A DNA stretch of 64,000 nucleotides, taken from Limnobaculum zhutongyuii (GTDB lineage: Bacteria; Pseudomonadota; Gammaproteobacteria; Enterobacterales; Enterobacteriaceae). Positions 8,672 to 15,833 of this stretch are shown here, in pieces. Location: positions 1,612,001 to 1,676,000 of the forward strand of contig NZ_CP034752.1 of NCBI RefSeq assembly GCF_004295645.1, in the 5' to 3' direction. The notes under the pieces were generated by a model that did not search any database, was not told the origin of the DNA, and saw only the letters and a program-made list of their open reading frames with translations. The position numbers were made by a program, and so were the translations under genes. Each line of letters starts with the position of its first letter. Position 1 is the first letter of the stretch.

Positions 8672-9970
8672 ATGCTACAAATAATTTCCCTAGTGGTTGT
8701 CGCAATCACTATTTATTTACTGATAAAACAGTATGAAACGCGGATGGTGCTAATCGGCTCCGGCTTGGTAATGTGTCTGTTAGCACTGACACCAATGGCG
8801 GGTCTGGACGCATTCAGTGAACGTATGACCTCAGGTAGTCTGATTCAGGCAATCTGTGCGAGTATGGGTTTTGCTTACGTGATGAAGTACACCGAGTGTG
8901 ATACCCATCTGGTACGTACGTTAACCGGCATGATGAGCCGTATGGGTTTCTTCCTGATCCCAATGACGGTGGTTGTAACCTATATAATAAATATTGCAAT
9001 TCCTTCTGCAGCCGGGTGTGCGGCAGCGGTAGGGGCAACGTTAATTCCATTACTGATTGGTGCTCGTATCCACCCAGCCATTGCTGGTGCAGCAGTACTG
9101 AGTGGTACCATCGGTTCTTTCTTAAGCCCGGGTATGTCGCATAATGCCTTTGTATTTAATCTGTATAATGAAGTAATGATTGGTACTAAAGATTTCAAAG
9201 AAATGAACGTGATGGATCTTATTAAACATCATGCGCCAATCAGTATTGCAGTGGGTATTATTGGTGCCGTTTCTTTGTCAGTTGTTGCTCTGGTTCGTAA
9301 AGAGTTCCGCGTTGAATTAGCTGATGGCGCAGCGCAAGGCGCTGAAGTGAAAGAGAAACCAAAAGCTAACTACCTGTATGCTACCGCTCCATTTGTTCCA
9401 TTAGTGCTGCTGTTGATTGCCGGTTTAACCGATTGGTTCGGTACTGTTAAAATGACCGTACCATCAGCAATGGTTATTGGCGCAATATATGCATTGATCA
9501 TTACCCGCTGCAATCCTACCACTATGACCAAACAATTCTTCAGCGGTATGGGAAATGCGTACGGTGACGTTCTGGGTATCATCATTGCAGCCGCCGTGTT
9601 TGCGGCAGGTCTGAAAGTATCTGGCTTAATCGACAGCTTCATTTTCTTCCTGACTCACCATCCTGAGCTGGCTCGTTGGGGCGGTACTATTGGTCCATTC
9701 CTGATGGGTATCATTACCGGTTCTGGTGATGCTGCGGCATTAGCCTTTAACGAAACCGTTACTCGTCATGCAGCGGATCTGGGATATACCATTCCTGACC
9801 TGGGTATGGCGGCGGCTATTGCTGGCGCATTAGGCCGTACTATGTCACCAATCGCTGGTGTAACTATCGTTTGTGCTGGTTTAGCAGCAGCAAACCCAGT
9901 TGAGCTAATCAAACGTACTGCTCCTGGTATGCTTATCGCTGTATGTTTCGTAGCTCTGTTTATGTTGTAA
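8672..9970 (+). CDS. DcuC-family anaerobic C4-dicarboxylate carrier
   Basis: This 432-residue polytopic protein has about 12 hydrophobic segments and belongs to the DcuC family. The family contains anaerobic succinate/fumarate exchangers, but neighbours of peptidases often carry other organic anions or acyl amino acids. Conserved-looking loops include IPSAAGCAAAVGAT and TGSGDAAALAFNETV, the re-entrant-like Gly/Ser/Ala-rich segments of these carriers. The ATG at 8672 is preferred over a GTG at 8618 because GGTGAG precedes it. It is followed 42 bp later by an M20 amidohydrolase, so the pair probably imports and hydrolyses one substrate; this is inferred. Confidence 0.85.
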   Translation: MLQIISLVVVAITIYLLIKQYETRMVLIGSGLVMCLLALTPMAGLDAFSERMTSGSLIQAICASMGFAYVMKYTECDTHLVRTLTGMMSRMGFFLIPMTVVVTYIINIAIPSAAGCAAAVGATLIPLLIGARIHPAIAGAAVLSGTIGSFLSPGMSHNAFVFNLYNEVMIGTKDFKEMNVMDLIKHHAPISIAVGIIGAVSLSVVALVRKEFRVELADGAAQGAEVKEKPKANYLYATAPFVPLVLLLIAGLTDWFGTVKMTVPSAMVIGAIYALIITRCNPTTMTKQFFSGMGNAYGDVLGIIIAAAVFAAGLKVSGLIDSFIFFLTHHPELARWGGTIGPFLMGIITGSGDAAALAFNETVTRHAADLGYTIPDLGMAAAIAGALGRTMSPIAGVTIVCAGLAAANPVELIKRTAPGMLIAVCFVALFML

Positions 9971-10012
9971 ACCGTTATGCAGTAATTATCAGATAATAAG
10001 GAAGGAAGAGTA

Positions 10013-11284
10013 ATGTCGACTATTGATTTAAACCAATTAGTAACATGGCGTCGTGAACTTCACCGTTTTCCTGAAATCGGTTGGTCCGAATTTACTACTA
10101 CGGCACGTTTAATTACTGAATTACGCAAGATGGGGCTGGAAGTTATCGCTGGTCCAAAAGTTATTAATCGTGAGTTTGTCCGTGGTCGTAAAGCTGACGT
10201 AGTAACACGTGGGCTGGAGCTGGCTAGAGAAAGAGGCGTTGACGAAGCACTGTTAGCTGAGATGGATGAATTAACCGGCTGTATGGCAACATTTGACAGT
10301 GGTAAACCTGGTCCGACAGTTGCTCTGCGTTTTGATATTGACTGCGTTAACGTGCAGGAGTGTGCTGCGGGTGAGCACGTTCCTAATAAAGAGGGCTTTT
10401 CATCGAAAAGCGCTGGTCTGATGCACGCATGTGGCCATGATGGCCACATGTCCATCGGTTTAGGCATTGCCAAATGGTTAGTTGAGAATGGCAGTTCACT
10501 GAGTGGTAAAGTGAAATTACTATTCCAACCGGCTGAAGAGGGCGTTCGTGGTGCAAGACCAATGGCGGAAAGCGGTATCGTAGACGATGCCGATTACTTC
10601 CTGGGTATGCACCTCGGTTTTATTGCTAAAACCGGTGAGATCGTTGTTAATCCAAATAGCTTCCTTTGCACTACCAAGTATGATTTCCGTTTTTACGGTG
10701 CACCCGCGCATGCTGGTGCAGAGCCTCATTTAGGTCGTAATGCACTGGCAGGTGCCTGCCACGCTGCAACTCAAATGTTAGGTATTTCCCGTCATGGTAA
10801 AGGTATGTCCCGCATTAACGTGGGCGTTATCCGTGCCGGTGAAGGCCGTAACGTCGTTCCAGCTTATGGCGAGCTTCAGGTTGAGGTTCGTGGTGAAGAT
10901 GAATCCATTAACACCTACATGGCTGAACAAGTAGAGCGTATGGCTGCCGGTGCGGCTCATAGCTTTGACTTACGTTTAGAAAGCGAAGTCATGGGTGAAG
11001 CGGTTGATCTGCAAAACGATAAAGAGCTGGTCGATCTGTTAACCAGCGTTGTGCAGCAAAATCCTGAACTGACCGTAGTACCAGAGCGTATCTTTGGCGG
11101 TAGTGAAGATGCGACCGTACTGGCTAAACGCGTTCAGCGTCATGGTGGTAAGTCACTGTACTTTATTGTGGGTGCGGACCTGAAAGCAGGCCATCATCAG
11201 GCAGAGTTTGACTTTGACGAGAAACAGCTGGAAACCGCTGCAAATCTGTTCATTGGCTGCCTGCAAAAACTGATGACTAAATAA
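10013..11284 (+). CDS. M20-family amidohydrolase, AbgA-like
   Basis: This 423-residue zinc-dependent peptidase/amidohydrolase resembles AbgA, a subunit of p-aminobenzoyl-glutamate hydrolase. Metal-site segments are visible: HACGHDGHMS, the PAEEG loop with the catalytic Glu, GMHLG, and the C-terminal ADLKAGHHQAEFD. It carries the AbgA-type insertion between the N-terminal helix and the first metal motif (region rich in charged residues, about 50-90). AAGGAAGGA precedes the ATG. It probably cleaves an N-acyl or aminobenzoyl amino acid delivered by the adjacent carrier. No AbgB or AbgT homologue is present, so aminobenzoyl-glutamate is only one option. Confidence 0.85.
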   Translation: MSTIDLNQLVTWRRELHRFPEIGWSEFTTTARLITELRKMGLEVIAGPKVINREFVRGRKADVVTRGLELARERGVDEALLAEMDELTGCMATFDSGKPGPTVALRFDIDCVNVQECAAGEHVPNKEGFSSKSAGLMHACGHDGHMSIGLGIAKWLVENGSSLSGKVKLLFQPAEEGVRGARPMAESGIVDDADYFLGMHLGFIAKTGEIVVNPNSFLCTTKYDFRFYGAPAHAGAEPHLGRNALAGACHAATQMLGISRHGKGMSRINVGVIRAGEGRNVVPAYGELQVEVRGEDESINTYMAEQVERMAAGAAHSFDLRLESEVMGEAVDLQNDKELVDLLTSVVQQNPELTVVPERIFGGSEDATVLAKRVQRHGGKSLYFIVGADLKAGHHQAEFDFDEKQLETAANLFIGCLQKLMTK

Positions 11285-11308
11285 ACATCGTATTGATGTG
11301 ATTAAAAA

Positions 11309-11372
11309 GCCGCCTTGCAGAAGCAATATGATTCTCTTAATCTTTTAGAGAAAAGATAGGCAACAAGGCGGA
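11309..11372 (+). other. Stem-loop in the 3' region of the amidohydrolase gene
   Basis: CCGCCTTG at 11310-11317 pairs with CAAGGCGG at 11364-11371, and an inner stem TTCTCT/AGAGAA (11332-11352) sits in the loop. It lies just after the amidohydrolase stop and before two further hairpins. It may protect the 3' end of the mRNA or form part of a compound terminator. Confidence 0.5.
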
Positions 11373-11377
11373 ATTTG

Positions 11378-11413
11378 AAGCACCGAAGTTTTATATCTTC
11401 GGTGCTTTATTTT
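11378..11413 (+). terminator. Rho-independent terminator of the carrier/amidohydrolase operon
   Basis: AAGCACCGAAG pairs with CTTCGGTGCTT around an eight-base AT loop, followed by a T-rich tail. The arms are perfect and the position, about 95 bp after the amidohydrolase stop, is suitable. Confidence 0.8.
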
Positions 11414-11437
11414 TGGTAATTCAGAATGTTACAGAGA

Positions 11438-11477
11438 CAAAAAGACCGGAATTATTTTGTTGATTCTGGTCTTTTTA
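11438..11477. terminator. Second hairpin terminator, possibly bidirectional
   Basis: AAAAAGACCGGA pairs with TCTGGTCTTTTT across a loop of about 13 bases. The A-tract on one side and T-tract on the other could let it serve the plus-strand operon and the minus-strand lipoprotein gene whose stop is at 11550. Confidence 0.65.
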
Positions 11478-11549
11478 CTGGCAAGATTGTTCAATAGTTT
11501 TAATTTGTAGTATTACATTTCATTGTTATTTATTGTTAGTAAAGCATAT

Positions 11550-12173
11550 TTACATTATGGCCCCGCCTTTTTGATACCATGGATGCTGGCCAGGACAATT
11601 TTTTATATTCAACTCCTTAACTGGTTGCAACGTTTTTCTACCTGTTCCGTCATCAATGATTTGATAAACTTTCATAAATTTACTGATTGGTTCTACTTCA
11701 TTAGAATCTACGGTAACGTAATAAAAAGCCCCAGCTTCTGGTTTAAATGTAACGACACTTTCTACCACCCCTTTTCGTGGTGAAAGATAACCAGTTTTTC
11801 CGGTAGCTCCGACATAAACAGTTCTAATCGCAATGTCATACTTTGCACTAACCCAAAGCTCGATTCTATCTTTAGACATACCAGTTGCTTCAGGAACGCC
11901 AATACTTTTTCCTGCGCTGTAGGACTCACCACTACCAAACATTTGTCTGCCTAAATATCCATTTTTTTCTGACTGTAAATCAATGCAACCCATGGTTTCT
12001 GGATAAATACGTATTGGATCATTATTAGATAAAATACCATCCTTATGAACATCAAAGGCAATGCCAACTCTGTCGCTACCTTCATAGTCAGTGAGTGCTT
12101 TGTTATGCTGAGATACCATTGAACAACCAGATAAAAGAATAGAACCAATTATTAATCCGATGATTTTTTTCAA
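11550..12173 (-). CDS. Putative lipoprotein of unknown function
   Basis: This 207-residue protein starts with a typical lipoprotein signal: two lysines, a hydrophobic core and the lipobox LLSGC with the lipidated Cys at residue 17. The residue after Cys is Ser, so outer-membrane sorting is expected. The rest is strand-rich with scattered Tyr and Gly and no recognised domain. The start codon is TTG at 12173, with AAGGA eight bases upstream. Codon use is more AT-rich than that of its neighbours, and it stands alone between terminators, suggesting acquired DNA. I do not recognise a family. Confidence 0.75.
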   Translation of the reverse strand: MKKIIGLIIGSILLSGCSMVSQHNKALTDYEGSDRVGIAFDVHKDGILSNNDPIRIYPETMGCIDLQSEKNGYLGRQMFGSGESYSAGKSIGVPEATGMSKDRIELWVSAKYDIAIRTVYVGATGKTGYLSPRKGVVESVVTFKPEAGAFYYVTVDSNEVEPISKFMKVYQIIDDGTGRKTLQPVKELNIKNCPGQHPWYQKGGAIM

Positions 12174-12294
12174 TTATTAATTCCTTATATATTAAATAAT
12201 TATCTTAAATTAACTCGCTCTTGATTAAGCATCTTATCTAAATTTCGAATTTTGTTATGATGTTTACCTTACTGCAAGGTATATTTTTCATAGT

Positions 12295-12327
12295 AGAAAG
12301 CCCTGCACTTTGGTGTCAGGGCTTTCT
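12295..12327 (-). terminator. Terminator hairpin downstream of yciK
   Basis: AGAAAGCCCTG pairs perfectly with CAGGGCTTTCT around an 11-base loop. It lies 28 bp past the yciK stop on the minus strand and upstream of the lipoprotein gene. Confidence 0.75.
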
Positions 12328-12354
12328 ATCATTTACTTGAAATGATTTAACTAG

Positions 12355-13116
12355 TTATTTTGCTGCACCGGGAACCCGATTAGGTTGCGCATCAAAGCTG
12401 ACGCCAGATTCATTGCTGCTGTCGTCTCCCATGACGTACAGGTAGGTTGGCATAATATCAGCGGGAGTTTTTAGCAGACCGGGATCTTCTTGCGGGAAAG
12501 CCGAAGCCCTCATACTGGTGCGGGTTCCTCCCGGGTTAATGCAGTTAACTCGCAGTGAAGTCCCCTGATATTCGTCCGCCAGCACCTGCATCAGGCCTTC
12601 GGTAGCAAATTTCGATACCGAGTAAGCTCCCCATCCACGGCGACCTTTACGGCCCACGCCAGAGCTGCTGAAGACCAGTGATGCTTTAGGGGATTTGAGC
12701 AATAGCGGTAATAATGCCTGTGTAAGCATAAAACCGGCATTGACGTTTACCTGCATAACCTGCTGCCAGAGCTCTGGATCCTGGGTGCTAATTGGGGCAA
12801 TTTCCCCTAGCAGGCCAGCACTGTGTAATAACCCGTCCAGACGTTCAATTTTATTGGCTATGCTTTCTGCCAGGGCCTGATAGTCGCTGGTTTTTGCCGT
12901 TAGTAAATCAAAAGGAAAAATTAACACAGGATGGCTGCCCTGAACGGCAATTTCTTGCTGTACATGTTTCAATTTAGCTTCGCTACGGCCAAGTAATAGT
13001 AACTGAGCACCATAGCGGGCGTAGGTTAGCGCCGCCTCTTTGCCAATACCGTCACTGGCTCCGGTTATCATGATAATTTTGTTATTCAGTAAATTGGACG
13101 GTGGTTGGTAGTGCAT
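12355..13116 (-). CDS. yciK: SDR-family oxidoreductase YciK
   Basis: This 253-residue short-chain dehydrogenase/reductase has the NAD(P)-binding TGASDGIG at residues 18-25, an NxG-like HSAG at about 98-101, the catalytic Ser region SSSG near 150, and YSVSK with Tyr165 and Lys169. The sequence matches E. coli YciK in length and throughout. Its physiological substrate is not established. It is divergent from sohB, as in E. coli, but btuR, which usually precedes it, is not in this window. GGAGAG lies just before the ATG. Confidence 0.92.
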   Translation of the reverse strand: MHYQPPSNLLNNKIIMITGASDGIGKEAALTYARYGAQLLLLGRSEAKLKHVQQEIAVQGSHPVLIFPFDLLTAKTSDYQALAESIANKIERLDGLLHSAGLLGEIAPISTQDPELWQQVMQVNVNAGFMLTQALLPLLLKSPKASLVFSSSGVGRKGRRGWGAYSVSKFATEGLMQVLADEYQGTSLRVNCINPGGTRTSMRASAFPQEDPGLLKTPADIMPTYLYVMGDDSSNESGVSFDAQPNRVPGAAK

Positions 13117-13293
13117 AGTCTCTCCTTACGGTATATTTGTCGGCATCACGAACTAGGTGACAAGGTATAGCGAATACAGAATTGTAGCGTTTAAACAAAC
13201 TTTTGCATGAGTAGCGAAAGTAAATAGCTATACTTGATGGGTTATTGTTCATCATATTAGTTCATTGCGAGTTTGGTTCAACTATATAGGAAT

Positions 13294-14346
13294 ATGTCTG
13301 TGGAGTGGATTTCTCAGTATGGTCTTTTTTTAGCAAAAATTGTGACTTTTGTGGTGGTGGTTGCTGCGGCTGCATTGCTTGTAATCAGCGTAACCCAACG
13401 TAAATCTGGACGTCGCGGGGAGTTAACGCTGGTTGATTTGGGCGAGCAGTACCGCAATATGCAAGAAGATATGCAGTTTGCCCGTTTACAACCGGCTGAG
13501 CAGAAATTGTGGCATAAGGAACAAAAGAAAAAGGATAAAGCTGAGGCTAAAAAAGCAAAGCTGGCGGCTAAAAATGGCGAAAAGGAAACCCTGAAACCAT
13601 GCCTTTATGTGCTGTCGTTCAAAGGCAGTATTGATGCCCATGAAGTTGAGTCTTTAAGAGAAGAAGTGTCCGCGATTCTGGCAGTTGCTAAATCGGGTGA
13701 TGAAGTTCTGTTGAAACTGGAAAGTCCGGGAGGAATGGTACACGGATATGGTCTGGCGGCATCACAGTTGGATCGTTTACGTAAAGCCGGTATTCGACTG
13801 ACGGCGGCGGTGGACAAGGTGGCTGCCAGCGGTGGCTATATGATGGCCTGTGTGGCTGACCACATTGTTGCTGCACCTTTTGCGGTAATTGGTTCTATCG
13901 GTGTTGTTGCTCAGTTGCCAAACTTCCATCATTTACTGAAGAAGAATGATATCGATGTGGAGCTACATACTGCCGGGGAATTTAAGCGCACACTGACATT
14001 GTTTGGTGAAAATACCGATCAGGGGCGTGAAAAATTCCGCGAAGAGCTGAATGAAACCCATCAACTGTTTAAAGACTTTGTGCGTGAACAACGCCCATCG
14101 TTGGATATCGATCAGGTTGCCACGGGAGAGCACTGGTTTGGTATTCAGGCAAAAGAGAAGGGGTTAATCGACGATATTGGTACCAGTGATGACTTGGTGA
14201 TTGCTCAAATGAAAGATCGCGATGTGATGGGTGTCACCTATGCACAGCGTAAAAAGCTGATAGATCGTCTGACCGGTAGTGTTGCGGAAGGTGCTGACCG
14301 CTTGTTGTTAAGGTGGTGGCAGCGTGGGCAGAAGCCGTTAGTGTAG
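13294..14346 (+). CDS. sohB: Inner-membrane S49 peptidase SohB
   Basis: This 350-residue protease of the SppA/SohB family has an N-terminal membrane anchor (about residues 8-34), a charged Lys/Ala-rich linker (about 75-105) and the S49 domain. The catalytic Ser lies in VDKVAASGGYMM. An ESPGGMVHGYGL segment and the GVVAQ strand are also typical. The ATG at 13294 gives the E. coli-like N-terminus (ISQYGLFLAKIV). A TTG at 13273 is in frame but unlikely. SohB suppresses degP loss in E. coli when overproduced, indicating a periplasm-facing quality-control role. It ends 33 bp before repeat copy B. Confidence 0.93.
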   Translation: MSVEWISQYGLFLAKIVTFVVVVAAAALLVISVTQRKSGRRGELTLVDLGEQYRNMQEDMQFARLQPAEQKLWHKEQKKKDKAEAKKAKLAAKNGEKETLKPCLYVLSFKGSIDAHEVESLREEVSAILAVAKSGDEVLLKLESPGGMVHGYGLAASQLDRLRKAGIRLTAAVDKVAASGGYMMACVADHIVAAPFAVIGSIGVVAQLPNFHHLLKKNDIDVELHTAGEFKRTLTLFGENTDQGREKFREELNETHQLFKDFVREQRPSLDIDQVATGEHWFGIQAKEKGLIDDIGTSDDLVIAQMKDRDVMGVTYAQRKKLIDRLTGSVAEGADRLLLRWWQRGQKPLV

Positions 14347-14379
14347 TTGTTGTTTTTGATTGTTTTAATTGAATTTTGA

Positions 14380-14643
14380 GGATATTCCGGCCGTAAAAAC
14401 AAAGGGCTTATATCACCTTTGTGCTCGGCCGGAAGACCATCTGTACTCAGCATAGGAGTGCATCGGGCCTAGATTTCCTATGGGCGGTTATGAAACACCT
14501 TACGGTGTTTCACCCTGCGGGCCAGCGCAAGCGCTGTTCAAACAGGCTTTCGCCTGCTTGTCATTGGATTACGCCAAGTCGACCCCCACGGACAACGCTT
14601 TGCGTTGCCCCGAAGGGCAGGCGCCAGCCTGTAAATCTCTCCC
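14380..14643 (-). repeat. Hairpin-rich dispersed repeat, copy B (inverted)
   Basis: This is the reverse-complement counterpart of the repeat at 5791-6013. It keeps the GGCCGG-closed hairpin at its left end (14381-14433), the AACACCTTACGGTGTT, CAGCGCAAGCGCTG and CAGGCTTTCGCCTG stem-loops, and the GTCGACCCC edge. It also has an extra run of about 50 bp with CAACGCTTTGCGTTG and CAGGCGCCAGCCTG hairpins not found in copy A. Open frames across it are by-products of its GC-rich palindromes. Confidence 0.85.
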
Positions 14644-14751
14644 TCTGATTGGCTTAGGTAAGAAATTTAGTTAAGAAAAAAGCGAGATGGACAGCCGCCA
14701 CAACCGTTATAAACCAACTACACTGAACATACTGGATTGTGGAGGTGGTTT

Positions 14752-15162
14752 ATGACTCAGAAAATTTTTATCAATTTAGCCGTTCAGGATTTACCTCGTT
14801 CCGTTCAATTCTTTACTCAGTTAGGGTTTAGTTTTAATCCTCAATTTACTGATGAAAATGCGACCTGCATGATTGTCAGTGATTCTATTTATGTGATGTT
14901 ACTGACCCAAGCGCGTTTTAGTGATTTTGCTCCCAAAGCTATCTGTAATAGTCATGAAGCCAATGAAGTGTTGATTTGTCTCTCTTGTGAGAGTCGGGAA
15001 GCGGTAGATAGTCAGGTTGCCAGGGCGGTTAGTGCAGGTGGAAGTACTTACCGTCAGCCCGAGGATCATGGATTTATGTATGGGCATAGTTTTATCGATC
15101 CGGACGGACACGTTTGGGAATTAGTGTATATGGATATGGATATGTCACAGATGCCAGGCTAA
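14752..15162 (+). CDS. VOC (glyoxalase/bleomycin-resistance) family protein
   Basis: This 136-residue protein has two beta-alpha-beta-beta-beta modules of the vicinal-oxygen-chelate fold. It starts with the usual INLAVQDLPRSVQFF pattern and ends with DPDGHVWELVYMD, which carries the typical metal-ligand Glu; H105-like residues precede it. The ATG at 14752 follows GGAGG. Such proteins act as lyases, dioxygenases or drug-binding proteins, and sequence alone does not choose among them. It is inserted between sohB and yciN, where E. coli has none. Confidence 0.85.
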   Translation: MTQKIFINLAVQDLPRSVQFFTQLGFSFNPQFTDENATCMIVSDSIYVMLLTQARFSDFAPKAICNSHEANEVLICLSCESREAVDSQVARAVSAGGSTYRQPEDHGFMYGHSFIDPDGHVWELVYMDMDMSQMPG

Positions 15163-15189
15163 CCAGCAACCCATTTGCAGAGTTGCTGG
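15163..15189. terminator. Hairpin between the convergent VOC and yciN genes
   Basis: CCAGCAAC at 15163-15170 pairs with GTTGCTGG at 15182-15189. It sits immediately after the VOC stop and 13 bp from the yciN stop, so it may stop transcription in both directions. No strong T-tract is present. Confidence 0.5.
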
Positions 15190-15202
15190 TAACAGAACGG
15201 AA

Positions 15203-15454
15203 TTAATCTTGCAGATGATATTTGCCGGATAACACATGAGCCAGGTGTTTAAACATATTAAATACTGCAGTGGTTTTAGGGGTGGGTAGTCCATCTTCAT
15301 CCAGGAAATACTCTCCCCGAAAAACCAGTACATCGCCTTTTTGCTCTACATCGGTGGCTTCCATACCGTGAAGAAAATCCTCATGGTTGCGGATAATTTC
15401 GTTCGCTTCAGTTAGCAATGCCTGACGGGAAATAGGTGATGTTTGGTTAAGCAT
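15203..15454 (-). CDS. yciN: YciN family protein
   Basis: This 83-residue protein matches E. coli YciN closely, including TKSTAVFNMFKHLAHVLS-like residues in its C-terminal half and FRGEYFLDEDGLP in the middle. The start at 15454 has GGAGGT five bases upstream; a longer frame beginning at 15466 would include that site. YciN has a small alpha/beta fold and no established function. It is divergent from topA, as in E. coli. Confidence 0.92.
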   Translation of the reverse strand: MLNQTSPISRQALLTEANEIIRNHEDFLHGMEATDVEQKGDVLVFRGEYFLDEDGLPTPKTTAVFNMFKHLAHVLSGKYHLQD

Positions 15455-15552
15455 GAATACCTCCATTCAATTTTTACGAATGGGTTATTTTAGTCACCTG
15501 AGCTTGTCAGAGCAATGCGTTAAATGGGATGTAATAGTGCATTTTTTCCGGT

Positions 15553-15581
15553 TTGACAGGATGTGCTATTACCGATAAAAA
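15553..15581 (+). promoter_or_regulatory. Candidate sigma-70 promoter upstream of topA
   Basis: TTGACA at 15553-15558 is followed after 17 bp by TAAAAA (four of six matches to the -10). It lies in the 379-bp region between yciN and topA. That region otherwise shows AT-rich stretches and no open frame. E. coli topA uses several promoters, so this would be one of a set. Confidence 0.35.
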
Positions 15582-15833
15582 CGGTATCAATATGCTAATT
15601 TTGTTGCGTAGCGCTTTTTATCAGGTACAGTTATGGGCTTTCAACGGCAGAGTCAGCATGATGTTTGGTGATGTTAACTGATTGTAAGTAATATCAATAT
15701 CACCCGGAATTTGGCGTTACAGGTTGAGATTCTGTATTTTCGCTACAATATAGAAGCCATGCTTTCTCATCATTTTGCTGAAAATTGAAATGTTGAGTTT
15801 CATTTAGAAGGACTAATTTAGGTAAACAATATT

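Noticed and set aside
14421..14674. Two overlapping 60-75-codon open frames on the plus strand within repeat copy B
   Set aside because: They follow the GC-rich palindromes of the repeat, lack ribosome sites and have low-complexity Cys/Pro/Arg-rich products. The region is a repeat and not a gene.
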